Of a stretch of DNA of 64,000 bases, positions 27,941-36,906 are shown in pieces. The stretch comes from Polynucleobacter sinensis (GTDB taxonomy: Bacteria > Pseudomonadota > Gammaproteobacteria > Burkholderiales > Burkholderiaceae), in the NCBI RefSeq assembly GCF_001595985.1, contig NZ_LOJJ01000003.1:372001-436000 (forward strand), read 5' to 3'. Both the position numbers and the translations under genes were made by a program. Under the pieces are notes generated by a model, which was given only the letters and a program-made list of their open reading frames with translations, searched no databases and was not told the DNA's origin. Within the stretch, counting starts at the first letter, position 1; every line of letters starts with the position of its first letter.

Positions 27941-27968
27941 AGTATTAGCTATCAAATCAATTAATACT
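27941..27968. promoter_or_regulatory. Candidate LysR-type operator in the divergent intergenic region
   Basis: AGTATTA (27941-27947) and TAATACT (27962-27968) are perfect inverted arms with a 14-base spacer, and a further AT-rich ATACT copy follows at 27974-27978. The region lies between the LysR gene and the first gene of operon B, where LysR regulators normally bind. The spacing is wider than the classical T-N11-A box, so confidence is low. Confidence 0.35.
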
Positions 27969-28009
27969 TATTTATACTATCTATCACTTTAAATGATGGG
28001 TATATAGCG

Positions 28010-28903
28010 ATGGAATTTAAGCAAATACAGTATTTCGCATGTCTATATGAAGAGGGCACGGTCACTCGTGCGGCAAATAGACTGCATATTGTGCAACCTG
28101 CCCTTAGCTCACAAATCAAGAATCTAGAGCAATCTGTAGGCGAACTCTTATTTACTAGAAGCTCACAAGGCATGCATCCAACCCCGGCAGGGCGAAGAAT
28201 GTATCAACTTTTCCAACCTCTCCTCGAAGAATTCGAGCGTTCAAAAAATCAGGTAATCAACTCCAATGCTGAACTGTCTGGCAACATTCGGATTGGCGTT
28301 ATCTCCTCAATTGCAGAGAGCATCTTGGCACAAGTAATTAATGAATTTACAGCCAAACATCCGCGAGTAAGTCTTTCTATTACCGAAGGTTTTAGCAATC
28401 CGCTATGTGACTTGGTAGCCGGGGGTCAACTTGAAGCTGCCATTATTAATCGCCCACGAACACGACTTACGTTACGCAATGATTTAATGTTGGATGAAGA
28501 AATCGTACTTGTCAGCGGACCAAAGGCTCATATTGGCAGAGAAAAATTGACTTTGAAAAAAATCATGGGTTTGAAAATGGTACTGCCAACTAAGCAACAT
28601 GGCTTGCGAAAAATTTTAGACAGCATTACCTCTTCGGAAAACCTAGAGCTCTCCCCCATTCATGAAATCGACTCAATCAATGCAATCATGCAATTGGTAG
28701 AAATTAGTGACTATGTAACTTTGCTACCACAGCTTGCCATGAAGGGATTGAATGGAAAGCAATTATCAATAAATAAAATTCACCCACCAAATTTGACAAG
28801 GCAAATATCCTGTGTATCTCACCCGCGTCGACCGCTCAATGTTGCGGTCACGACTTTTATAGAAATATGCACGCGCCTCTCAATCGAGACACGCGCAAAA
28901 TAA
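28010..28903 (+). CDS. LysR-family transcriptional regulator
   Basis: A 297-residue regulator with an N-terminal helix-turn-helix (about 1-60: EFKQIQYFACLYEEGTVTRAANRLHIVQPALSSQIKNLEQ) and the LysR effector domain (about 90-290). It is the only plus-strand gene of the island, divergent from operon B and convergent with the last gene of operon A. The arrangement points to activation of operon B by a pathway intermediate, as is usual for LysR regulators of aromatic-acid operons. Confidence 0.93.
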   Translation: MEFKQIQYFACLYEEGTVTRAANRLHIVQPALSSQIKNLEQSVGELLFTRSSQGMHPTPAGRRMYQLFQPLLEEFERSKNQVINSNAELSGNIRIGVISSIAESILAQVINEFTAKHPRVSLSITEGFSNPLCDLVAGGQLEAAIINRPRTRLTLRNDLMLDEEIVLVSGPKAHIGREKLTLKKIMGLKMVLPTKQHGLRKILDSITSSENLELSPIHEIDSINAIMQLVEISDYVTLLPQLAMKGLNGKQLSINKIHPPNLTRQISCVSHPRRPLNVAVTTFIEICTRLSIETRAK

Positions 28904-28923
28904 TCTACAAATAAAGCAGCGAA

Positions 28924-29910
28924 CTATTCTGGTGAAATTCCAGATTGAGCAACAACTTTCTTCCAAATATCCATTTGCTTTTTAATAAATGCATCAAACT
29001 GGGAGCTAGTACCGCCATCTGGAACAACACCCTGCTCCTGAAATGTCTTTTTGATGTCATCTTGCTTAAGTATTAAATTGATTTGCTTATTGAGCTTCTC
29101 TACAACGGCCGGCGGAGTACCTGAAGGCACAACAAATCCATGCCAAGATGAGGCCTCATAACCTTTTACACCGGACTCATTAATCGTAGGGACATCTGGC
29201 ATTAGGGATGATCTAGATTCGGTAGCAATAGCGATAGGTCGAATTTTTCCGGACTGAAGAAATGGACGAACATGAGGATAAGCATCAAAAGCAACTTCAA
29301 CCTGGCCACCCGCTAAATCCGTCAACAATGGTGTACTACCCTTATATGGGACCTGATTCAGAGATGTACCAGACATACTCTCAAATAAAACCATCGATAA
29401 ATGATTGGATGATCCAGGGCCAGAGGACCCATAATTGACCGAACCAGGCTTTGCTTTAGCAAGAGATAATAGATCGCCGGTGGTTTTGATTGGAGAATTG
29501 GAATTTACAACTAAAACCATTGGCGATCTACCAGCCAAAATAACAGGGGCAAAAGCTTTTAAGGTGTCATATGGCAGTGACTTATATAAATACGGGTTGG
29601 CTGAAAATGGAAACTGGGCTACCAAAATCGTATATCCATCTGGAGCAGACTTGGCAACAAAGTTACTACCAATAGTTGTTCCCGCACCTGGCTTATTCTC
29701 AACTACTACGGTCTTACCCCATGCATCGCTTAATTTTTTCCCAACTATGCGGCCCAGGGTGTCATTAAAGCCACCTGGTGGGTATGGCACAACAATAGTA
29801 ATAGGCTTATCAGGATATGTATCTACATTTTGAGCGTACAGATGACCCGATACAGAAGAAACTACCCCAAAAATTAACGAAAAAATAGAAAATTTGATAT
29901 CAATCTTCAT
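28924..29910 (-). CDS. Bug/TctC-family periplasmic binding protein
   Basis: Second Bug receptor of the island, 328 residues from the ATG at 29910, which has a strong GGAGGGG ribosome-binding site; a longer frame runs into livF and is not used. Signal peptide to about residue 25, then YPDKPITIVVPYPPGGFND, KPGAGTTIGSNFVAKSAPDGYT and YGSSGPGSSNHLSM. It is clearly related to the Bug protein of operon B but divergent in sequence. As the last gene of operon A, after a complete Liv transporter, it may feed a permease encoded elsewhere or bind a related carboxylate. Confidence 0.92.
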   Translation of the reverse strand: MKIDIKFSIFSLIFGVVSSVSGHLYAQNVDTYPDKPITIVVPYPPGGFNDTLGRIVGKKLSDAWGKTVVVENKPGAGTTIGSNFVAKSAPDGYTILVAQFPFSANPYLYKSLPYDTLKAFAPVILAGRSPMVLVVNSNSPIKTTGDLLSLAKAKPGSVNYGSSGPGSSNHLSMVLFESMSGTSLNQVPYKGSTPLLTDLAGGQVEVAFDAYPHVRPFLQSGKIRPIAIATESRSSLMPDVPTINESGVKGYEASSWHGFVVPSGTPPAVVEKLNKQINLILKQDDIKKTFQEQGVVPDGGTSSQFDAFIKKQMDIWKKVVAQSGISPE

Positions 29911-29923
29911 GTTACCCCTCCAG

Positions 29924-30634
29924 TTAGACACTGACTTTTTTAATAAGAATTTCACGTTCATGTTGATTGCTTGAATTACCCTCAAGGACAATGCGACCAC
30001 GTTCAACAACATAATGTCTATCGCACAAATGGATGGCTTTGTGAATATTTTGCTCGATTAGCAAAATAGCAATCCCTTGAGACTTCAACTCTTCCATTAG
30101 ACGAAAGATCTCAACCACCACCATAGGAGCAAGTCCCTCTGTTGGCTCATCAATAAGAAGCAATTTTGGCTTACCAACTAAGACACGACCCATCGCCAGC
30201 ATTTGCTGCTCGCCACCAGAAAGCGTTGTACCAGACTGATGACGCCTCTCTCCTAGTCTTGGAAAGCGTTTGAAAACTTCTTCTATACGATCTTGTGCTG
30301 CGCCACGATCACTTGATGCCACCTGCATGAGGCCCAACCTTAAATTATCCTCAACACTTAAACCAGGGAAAATTCGACGATCCTCAGGAACTAACCCTAG
30401 TCCAAGCCTGGTAATGTCATTTGGAGGAAGTGAATCAATTCTTTTTCCATCAAAAAGAATTTCACCTTGAGATGGTTTATGCCAACCCGCTATTGTTTTA
30501 ACAATGGTTGTCTTGCCAACGCCATTTCTACCGAATAACCCTACGGTTTCACCAGCATTGATATTTAAATCAACTCCCTGCAATACATGGGAGAGACCCA
30601 AGTTGACATGGACATTCTTCATTTGCAAGATCAT
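29924..30634 (-). CDS. livF: Liv-type ABC transporter ATP-binding protein (LivF)
   Basis: ATPase subunit of 236 residues: Walker A GRNGVGKTT, signature LSGGEQQMLAMGR, Walker B LLLIDEP. LivF type rather than LivG from its length and the GLVPEDRRIFPGLSVEDNL segment. It overlaps livG by four bases. It energises the permease formed by the livH and livM products; relatives of this family carry aromatic acids as well as branched-chain amino acids, and a furan acid is the likely cargo here. Confidence 0.93.
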   Translation of the reverse strand: MILQMKNVHVNLGLSHVLQGVDLNINAGETVGLFGRNGVGKTTIVKTIAGWHKPSQGEILFDGKRIDSLPPNDITRLGLGLVPEDRRIFPGLSVEDNLRLGLMQVASSDRGAAQDRIEEVFKRFPRLGERRHQSGTTLSGGEQQMLAMGRVLVGKPKLLLIDEPTEGLAPMVVVEIFRLMEELKSQGIAILLIEQNIHKAIHLCDRHYVVERGRIVLEGNSSNQHEREILIKKVSV

Positions 30635-31389
30635 GCTAGCTCCTCACCAAAGTAGGCAGCCTGAACTAAAGGATTCTGACGAACCTCAGCCGGAGCTCCT
30701 TCAGCCAACTTTCGACCCTGAGCCATAACAAACACTGTTTTAGATAAGTCCATAACCAACTCAACATCATGTTCAATCAATAGGACGGTCGTATTGGCAC
30801 CCACACGCTTTATTAGATCCGCAGTTTCATGGGTGTCAACCTGAGACATTCCTTGAGTGGGCTCATCTAGTAATAGTAATTTCGGCCTCGTGGCCAAAGT
30901 AACAGCAATTTCCAGCCGTCTTTGCTGACCATGGGATAAGGCGCCCGCAAGTTGATCGCGGGACTCCTCCAAACCAAATTCCTCTAGAAGTTCATTTGCT
31001 CTTTTATATGCAATTTTGCTTTTTCTCAAAGGGAGATATAAGTAGGACCGCGGCTCAAGAATCTGGCTTGCAATTCGCAAATTATCGATAACCGTTAGAT
31101 CAAAAAATAGATTGGTAATCTGAAAGGACCTGGCCATTCCAAAAAATAAACGCTCTTCTGGGCTTAGGCGCGTAATCTCCACACCATCCAGTTCAACAGA
31201 ACCTCCATCCGGTAAAAAAGTACCACTCAGTAGATTAAATAACGTACTTTTACCGGCACCATTTGGGCCAATGATTGACGTTACTCCAAGCTTATGGACT
31301 GATATTGAGACATCGTCTACGGCAATCAATCCACCAAATCGCTTATTCAAGCCTCTTGCCTCGAGAATGATAGATTGTGAATTATTCAT
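30631..31389 (-). CDS. livG: Liv-type ABC transporter ATP-binding protein (LivG)
   Basis: ATPase subunit of 252 residues with Walker A GPNGAGKST, the LFGMARSFQITNLF segment typical of LivG, signature LSHGQQRRLEIAVTLA and Walker B LLLLDEP. The start overlaps the end of livM by eight bases, and the stop overlaps livF by four, so the transporter genes are tightly coupled. Confidence 0.93.
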   Translation of the reverse strand: MNNSQSIILEARGLNKRFGGLIAVDDVSISVHKLGVTSIIGPNGAGKSTLFNLLSGTFLPDGGSVELDGVEITRLSPEERLFFGMARSFQITNLFFDLTVIDNLRIASQILEPRSYLYLPLRKSKIAYKRANELLEEFGLEESRDQLAGALSHGQQRRLEIAVTLATRPKLLLLDEPTQGMSQVDTHETADLIKRVGANTTVLLIEHDVELVMDLSKTVFVMAQGRKLAEGAPAEVRQNPLVQAAYFGEELA

Positions 31390-32374
31390 GCTTTTCTCCC
31401 TCTTTTTTAGAGGAATTTTTATTCATATGAGACACGATTAGTCCAATCAGCCCCTTTGGCGCTGAAATAACAATCACAACAAAAATTAAGCCAATCACAA
31501 TATGATGGTGTGAGGTCCACGTACCAATAATGGATTTGAAAGAAGTGAGTAATACACTTCCTAGAATAGGTCCTACTAGGGTGCCTACACCGCCAAGCAC
31601 AACTGTAACGACCGCATTTCCGGATACATTGAAGAACATCAATTCCGGTGAGACGAAACCCCTAAGCATCGGATACAGAGCTCCCGATACAGCAGCAACA
31701 ACAGCTGCCAAAATAAATGCTACTTGTTTTGGGCCCTTTGATTTATACCCAACGTATGCCAACCGGTTTTCATTAGATTGAATGGCTAGCCATAATGAAC
31801 CTGTCGGCGTTGATAGGAAGTATTTCAAAATACCATACAAAATAGAAATCGTTAATAAGCATATTAAGAAAAATATGCCGGGATCAGATGTATCAATCGG
31901 ACCAAATGGAGTTGAAATTTGCAGCACAGGAACCCCCATCATGCCATCCGATGCACCAAGACTGCGTGTGTTGTACACAACCTTTGCCGCCACCTGAGCC
32001 AAGCCAAAAGTAATTAACGCAAAGTAAACACCTTTTGATCTCAATGCTATGAAGCTAGCAATCCAACCCAAAATAGCCGATGCAATAACAACAATAAAAA
32101 TTGCCAAGGAGAATGAAGGTGCAAGCTCTTTCAAGATTAACGCTGATAAGTAAGCTCCAAACCCAAAATACAAAGCCTGTCCAAGAGATAGGAGACCTAC
32201 AATCCCTAGCAAAAGATCAACCGAAAGTGCAAGGCCGCCAAAAATAAGTGACTCAGTCGCCAATCTTAAAAAGAAAGTATCGTCCAAATAGGTGCCAACA
32301 ATGAATAGAATTGCAGCCGATATAAGCAACAATAACTCAACAAAACGGATTGCTCGCGCCTTGGTATTAAGCAT
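31382..32374 (-). CDS. livM: Liv-type ABC transporter permease (LivM)
   Basis: Inner-membrane permease of 330 residues with about nine hydrophobic segments and the LivM signatures GLLSLGQALYFGFGAYLSAL and GGVGTLVGPILGSVLL. The C-terminus is Lys-rich and cytosolic. It pairs with the livH product; the genes overlap by eight bases. Confidence 0.92.
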   Translation of the reverse strand: MLNTKARAIRFVELLLLISAAILFIVGTYLDDTFFLRLATESLIFGGLALSVDLLLGIVGLLSLGQALYFGFGAYLSALILKELAPSFSLAIFIVVIASAILGWIASFIALRSKGVYFALITFGLAQVAAKVVYNTRSLGASDGMMGVPVLQISTPFGPIDTSDPGIFFLICLLTISILYGILKYFLSTPTGSLWLAIQSNENRLAYVGYKSKGPKQVAFILAAVVAAVSGALYPMLRGFVSPELMFFNVSGNAVVTVVLGGVGTLVGPILGSVLLTSFKSIIGTWTSHHHIVIGLIFVVIVISAPKGLIGLIVSHMNKNSSKKEGEKHE

Positions 32375-33296
32375 TTTTCATCCCCCCGTACAATCCGGCA
32401 GGTTTAAACATCAGCACTAACACCATGACAGAAAAAACCAACGGATCCGACCATACTGGTGAAATATATAAAGATGATATGGATTGCAGTTGAGTTAAAA
32501 GAATCCCTGCAACAACAGCGCCCTTGATACTCCCCAAACCGCCGACAATAACAACGCTAAAAGCCATCAGAATAAAGTCCCTACCCATAGTCGGGAATAC
32601 CGAGTAGATAGGGGCAAGCAAAACCCCTGCCAATCCAGCTAGAGCAATGCCGAATGCAAACGTAAGTGCGTATACTCGCATTACTGGAATACCTAGAGAT
32701 GAACTCATTTCCTTATCGTATGCGGCAGCCCTAACAATAGCCCCAATCTGGGTTTTATATATAACAGCCCAAACACAAAAAATAAGAACAGCCCCAAACC
32801 CCATTAGGAAAAGGCGGTAGTTAGGAAACATTACCCCGAGGAATTCACTAGCCCCTGAAATTGGTGCAGATGGCTTGATTGGGTTAGCGCCCCAAATAAT
32901 CTTATACGCATCTTCCAGAACCATCGCAACACCAAAGGTGAGCAAGAGAGTCAAAATATGGCGATCCTTGTAATGGAACACTCTTTGGATCAAAAGCCTT
33001 TCCATGGCAAAACCAATAGGAATCAACAACAGTGGAACCAAAAGAAGGCATAACCAAAAAGAAACACCCATCGCCATCAGACTCACGCTGATAAATGCAC
33101 CGGCGGCATAAAACTCACCATGGGACATATTGATGACATCAAGTAAACCAAAAATAATGGTCAGACCAAGGGCCATCAAAATGACGGCTACTCCTATTGA
33201 AAGGCCATTAATCACCTGTGGTGTATAGATGTACTGCAAGGTTTCAAGCATAAAAAACCAATCACGTATTGAATACGACTGCCAATAAACCCCCAT
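32367..33296 (-). CDS. livH: Liv-type ABC transporter permease (LivH)
   Basis: Inner-membrane permease, 309 residues from the ATG at 33296, with LivH signatures GLLDVINMSHGEFYAAGAF and VGGLGSIKGAVVAGILL. Two starts compete. The ATG at 33296 has AGGTGAG eight bases upstream, but its start codon lies in the stem of a 10-bp hairpin. The ATG at 33251 gives the more usual LivH N-terminus but has a weak ribosome-binding site. The hairpin between livK and livH probably tunes the ratio of binding protein to permease. Confidence 0.9.
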   Translation of the reverse strand: MGVYWQSYSIRDWFFMLETLQYIYTPQVINGLSIGVAVILMALGLTIIFGLLDVINMSHGEFYAAGAFISVSLMAMGVSFWLCLLLVPLLLIPIGFAMERLLIQRVFHYKDRHILTLLLTFGVAMVLEDAYKIIWGANPIKPSAPISGASEFLGVMFPNYRLFLMGFGAVLIFCVWAVIYKTQIGAIVRAAAYDKEMSSSLGIPVMRVYALTFAFGIALAGLAGVLLAPIYSVFPTMGRDFILMAFSVVIVGGLGSIKGAVVAGILLTQLQSISSLYISPVWSDPLVFSVMVLVLMFKPAGLYGGMKNA

Positions 33297-33322
33297 GCTA
33301 AAGGCTCACCTATAGCATGGGG
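33291..33322 (-). promoter_or_regulatory. Perfect 10-bp hairpin between livK and livH
   Basis: CCCCATGCTA (33291-33300) and TAGCATGGGG (33313-33322) are exact reverse complements around a 12-base loop. On the transcript the loop carries the AGGTGAG ribosome-binding site of the longer livH frame and the 3' arm carries its ATG. A short GTTTATT follows, too poor for a strong terminator. It may attenuate transcription, protect the livK end of the mRNA, or gate livH translation. Confidence 0.6.
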
Positions 33323-33338
33323 TCGATACAAGAATTAA

Positions 33339-34523
33339 TTAAAAGCGTGTGCAGGTATCAGGGCCAATTGCCTGATCTGATGCAACCTTACCGACGATGT
33401 TGAATTCACCATTCTCCACCCGGACAGCGAACATATCTTGCATCGCTTGATGGTCGCCAGCACGCATTTTCTTTGTACCCTGTGGAGTCTGCCAAGTTAA
33501 GTCATTCATGGCAGTGCGCACCTTATCCGTCTCAGTAGATTTTGCTTTTTCAACAGCGGCTTTATAGAAATACAATAAGCCATATGAGTCAGCACCATAA
33601 AGATCGGGAAGCTTGTTGTAGGCTTTTTGGAAATCTGCTACAAATTTCTTGTTTGCTGGATTATCTAACTTTGGAGAATAACCAACACCCGTAACAAATC
33701 CGTTGGCGGACTTACCAATTGCCCCCATATTTTGTGAAGTAACTGTTCCTGAGGCTCCTACAACAGTAATGCCCTTATTAACACCATACTCATCCATCTG
33801 AGTAAACAAGCGCACTGTATCGTTACCAGCTACCGAGGTATAAATCACATTTGGTTTAGCGGAGCGAACTTGTCCAAAATATGGCGAATAGTCTTTATTA
33901 TCCAATGGAGCAAAAACCTCGCCAACATCTTTCGCCCCCTTTTCAGTAGAGGCCTTCTTAAAAGCAGCCACGGTACTACGACCCATCTCATAGTCAGGAC
34001 CAATAAAGAAAATATTTGCCTTTGGGATCTCTTTGTCAACCCAAGCAGCTAGTGCAGCAGACTGCATACCCGCGCGGGCGTTTACGCGAAATACGTTTGG
34101 AGAGCACTTATCAGCAGTAATAGAGTCTGCAAATGATACTGTGGTTGCAATGAGCTTATTATTACGTTCTGCTAGCTGGCCAACTGCCAATGTGGAGCCG
34201 GAATTCACTGTGCCTGTTAAAAAATCGACTTTTTCAACTTGAAATAGTTTCTCAGCTTTTTGGGTTGCTACTGCAGGATTTGCCTCTTCATCTTCGTAGA
34301 TAAGGCTAATTTTGCGCCCCCCGATACCGCCTGCTGCATTAATCTCTTTTGCCGCTAAATCAAGACCCATTTTGACCTGCTCTCCGATGGGAGTATAGGT
34401 ACCAGAAAGAGGCGTAACCACACCAATTTTAATTGGGCCGGACTGAGCTACCGCAACCGACATACCAAAACTTAAGGCAGCTGCAATTGCAATTTTTTTA
34501 GCTTTAAATTCTTTTTGCATCAT
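33339..34523 (-). CDS. livK: Liv-type periplasmic substrate-binding protein (LivK-like)
   Basis: A 394-residue type I periplasmic binding protein with a signal peptide (cleavage after AVAQ near 27) and the usual IKIGVVTPLSGTYTPIGEQVKMGLDLA start of the mature protein. GGAG lies upstream of a double ATG. In this family, aromatic-acid receptors look much like leucine receptors; the position directly after hmfE suggests that it binds a furan acid rather than an amino acid. Confidence 0.9.
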   Translation of the reverse strand: MMQKEFKAKKIAIAAALSFGMSVAVAQSGPIKIGVVTPLSGTYTPIGEQVKMGLDLAAKEINAAGGIGGRKISLIYEDEEANPAVATQKAEKLFQVEKVDFLTGTVNSGSTLAVGQLAERNNKLIATTVSFADSITADKCSPNVFRVNARAGMQSAALAAWVDKEIPKANIFFIGPDYEMGRSTVAAFKKASTEKGAKDVGEVFAPLDNKDYSPYFGQVRSAKPNVIYTSVAGNDTVRLFTQMDEYGVNKGITVVGASGTVTSQNMGAIGKSANGFVTGVGYSPKLDNPANKKFVADFQKAYNKLPDLYGADSYGLLYFYKAAVEKAKSTETDKVRTAMNDLTWQTPQGTKKMRAGDHQAMQDMFAVRVENGEFNIVGKVASDQAIGPDTCTRF

Positions 34524-34542
34524 TCATGTCTCCAGTGAAAAA

Positions 34543-35352
34543 TTAACGACCAACAAACTTAGGTTGACGCTTTCCATGAAAAGCTTCTACCCCTTCTTTA
34601 AAATCTTCAGAGTTACGCAAACGGCTATAACAATGACCCTCCACTTCGATTGCCGTTGTTAATAGACAATCTTCAGTCTCATTCAACATCTTTTTCGCAG
34701 TTCTTTGAGCCATCGGAGAGAAGGCTCGCAATTCATCCACCAATTTAGAAACAGCCTGAGCTAATTCAGCATCAGGAACACATTCAGTTGCAACACCCCA
34801 TTCATAAGCCTGTTGACCTTTAATTCTTCGGGAGCGCATGACAATATCTTTGGTTCTTGTAATCCCCACCATCTTCTGTAAACGCGCAGAACCACCAGAA
34901 CCTGGAATTTGTCCAAGCTTTTGCTCGGGTAGAGCATATAAAGTAGATTCAGCCGCAATACGGAAATCACAAGCCAATGAGATCTCAAAGCCAACCCCAA
35001 AACAGTAGCCATGATTGGCGGCAATCACTGGCTTAGTACAACGCGTAGGTGCTGCAATATTCCACGCCAATTTAGAGACATGCTCTGGCGTTGCCTCCAA
35101 GAACCCCTTAATATCACCACCGCTTGAAAAATGCTCGCCTTCAGCACGCAACACAATGATTCGCACTCTATCATCAGCATCTAACGCCTCAAATGCTGCG
35201 CGGAGCTGATCCCTTTGCGGCATCTGAATAACGTTAAACGGGGGACGCTTAAGCACAATATCCGCCCTCTCCTTAGCGGCATCAATCTCAACATAGAAGC
35301 CATCTAAATTGTCAAGAATATTGCTCAAGGGATGTTTTAAAACTGTAGTCAT
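34543..35352 (-). CDS. hmfE: Enoyl-CoA hydratase/isomerase family protein (HmfE-like)
   Basis: Crotonase-fold protein of 269 residues. The oxyanion-hole segments HFSSGGDIKGF (about 74-84) and NHGYCFGVGFE (113-123) are present, and both catalytic Glu residues of true hydratases are kept: E123 and E143 (LPEQKLGQIPGSGG). In the 2-furoate pathway HmfE is thought to act on the 5-hydroxy-2-furoyl-CoA/2-oxoglutaroyl-CoA step, yielding 2-oxoglutarate. Position after the CoA ligase matches the Cupriavidus hmfABCDE order. The assignment rests on context; the family alone says only CoA-thioester hydration or hydrolysis. Confidence 0.75.
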   Translation of the reverse strand: MTTVLKHPLSNILDNLDGFYVEIDAAKERADIVLKRPPFNVIQMPQRDQLRAAFEALDADDRVRIIVLRAEGEHFSSGGDIKGFLEATPEHVSKLAWNIAAPTRCTKPVIAANHGYCFGVGFEISLACDFRIAAESTLYALPEQKLGQIPGSGGSARLQKMVGITRTKDIVMRSRRIKGQQAYEWGVATECVPDAELAQAVSKLVDELRAFSPMAQRTAKKMLNETEDCLLTTAIEVEGHCYSRLRNSEDFKEGVEAFHGKRQPKFVGR

Positions 35353-35370
35353 AATGTCTTTCTAATAAAA

Positions 35371-36906
35371 TTAAACACTTTCATATTCGCCGGCAACCAA
35401 TTTACGTCGCAATACTTTTCCCACAGGTGATTTGGGAATTTCTTTTACAAAAACATACTCTCTTGGCCGTTTAAAGTTAACCAAGTCAGAACTGCGACAG
35501 TATTCATCTAGTACCCGTGAATCTACTGAGGCTGCAGCTTTAATAAAAGCAACAACTTTTTGCCCTAAACGATCATCCTTTAGGCCTGCTACTGCAACTT
35601 CACTAACCGATGGATGCAAAGAAAGTACCGATTCAATCTCAACAGGTGAAATATTTTCACCACCCGAAATAATCATGTCATCAACACGACCGGTAACAAA
35701 TAACTCACCAGATTGATCAAAATAACCTGTATCGCCCGTGAAATACCAACCTTCACGAATCGACTTTTGATCGGCATCAGGACGCTTCCAATAACCTTCA
35801 AATGCCTCGTCCCCACAAAGGTCGCAAATAATTTGACCCTCCTCATTTGGGGCGGCTAAATCATGTGGCCGAGTAGCTTGAGGGCCAAAATCCAGCTTAA
35901 CAACACGGATACGGGCATTAATTCCGGCCCTACCAGCAGAACCTGGCTTAGCAACCGCACTTTGATTAATTGTGTATGTGTAAATTTCACTAGATCCATA
36001 GTGATTAACAAACAACTCAGGAGAAAATGCGTTATCAAGCCTCAACAAAAGAGCATCATGCATTGGGGCCCCTGCAAATCCAAGCTTTCTAACAGATGAC
36101 ACGCGTGATGAATGAAAGTTTTTTGATTCCAACATATCGTGGTACAGGGTTGGAACGAGATATAAATGCGTGACTTTTTCAGCCTCAATGGAATTGATTG
36201 CTTTTTCAACATCCCACCGTGGCACTGCAACATATGTTCCATTCACGATACATAGCGAAAGCAATGTTCTTACCCCCATCGTATGGTAAAGCGGCATAAC
36301 TCCGAGCGTTACTTCACCCATAGCATATTGATTTTGCGCAACGTGAGCCACACCAGCCGCACGTTCTGCACGCTGCTTCCTGGGCACCCCCTTTGGCTTT
36401 CCTGTAGTGCCCGAAGTGAATAACATCACAGAGATATCATCTACCTGTCCATCGGCGTTTGGCTCACAGGCATCTTGCACCATATCTTGAAAATAGGTAT
36501 GACCGTTCGAAGTAACTGCATCTGCGCAAAGAATGACTGGGATTGATTGACTGGTTTCAGAGTCTAAGTAATTTTGGAGGGATATTTCTTCCACAAAAGC
36601 CAGCTTTACATCTGCATTTTGCGCACAATAATCTATCTCTTCTGGCTTCGATCTCCAATTTAATGGAACTATAGCAATACCCGACATCTGGCATGCCCAA
36701 TGAATGGTGGCAGCTTCATATCGATTCTGCAAAATGGTCAATATACGATCACCGCGTGTAAGTCCACGTTGATAGAATGATTTCTGAAGCGCCCCAATGG
36801 AGTTTGCCCATTCCTGGTAAGTTGACCGACGATCACCATCTACGATAGCTAAGCGATTAGGTTCACGCTCAACCGCCTGTAAAAATGTTCTTCCCAAATC
36901 AAGCAT
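35371..36906 (-). CDS. hmfD: Acyl-CoA ligase, probable 2-furoyl-CoA synthetase
   Basis: AMP-forming ligase, 511 residues from the ATG at 36906, which has GGAG six bases upstream. Motifs: FTSGTTGKPKGVPR (A3), YGSSE (A5), GWYFTGDTGYFD (A7), GRVDDMIISGGENISPVEIE (A8) and the catalytic Lys in SPVGKVLRRKL (A10). The sequence style is that of 4-chlorobenzoate and other small aryl-acid CoA ligases. In operon A it would activate 2-furoate to 2-furoyl-CoA for the molybdenum hydroxylase encoded directly upstream. The start overlaps the end of the small-subunit gene. Confidence 0.78.
   Translation of the reverse strand: MLDLGRTFLQAVEREPNRLAIVDGDRRSTYQEWANSIGALQKSFYQRGLTRGDRILTILQNRYEAATIHWACQMSGIAIVPLNWRSKPEEIDYCAQNADVKLAFVEEISLQNYLDSETSQSIPVILCADAVTSNGHTYFQDMVQDACEPNADGQVDDISVMLFTSGTTGKPKGVPRKQRAERAAGVAHVAQNQYAMGEVTLGVMPLYHTMGVRTLLSLCIVNGTYVAVPRWDVEKAINSIEAEKVTHLYLVPTLYHDMLESKNFHSSRVSSVRKLGFAGAPMHDALLLRLDNAFSPELFVNHYGSSEIYTYTINQSAVAKPGSAGRAGINARIRVVKLDFGPQATRPHDLAAPNEEGQIICDLCGDEAFEGYWKRPDADQKSIREGWYFTGDTGYFDQSGELFVTGRVDDMIISGGENISPVEIESVLSLHPSVSEVAVAGLKDDRLGQKVVAFIKAAASVDSRVLDEYCRSSDLVNFKRPREYVFVKEIPKSPVGKVLRRKLVAGEYESV

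Noticed and set aside
34543..36906. 4-chlorobenzoate dehalogenation pair (CoA ligase plus crotonase-fold dehalogenase)
   Set aside because: The ligase resembles 4-chlorobenzoate ligases, but the crotonase has the two hydratase Glu residues (E123, E143) and a Gly where the dehalogenase has its nucleophilic Asp.
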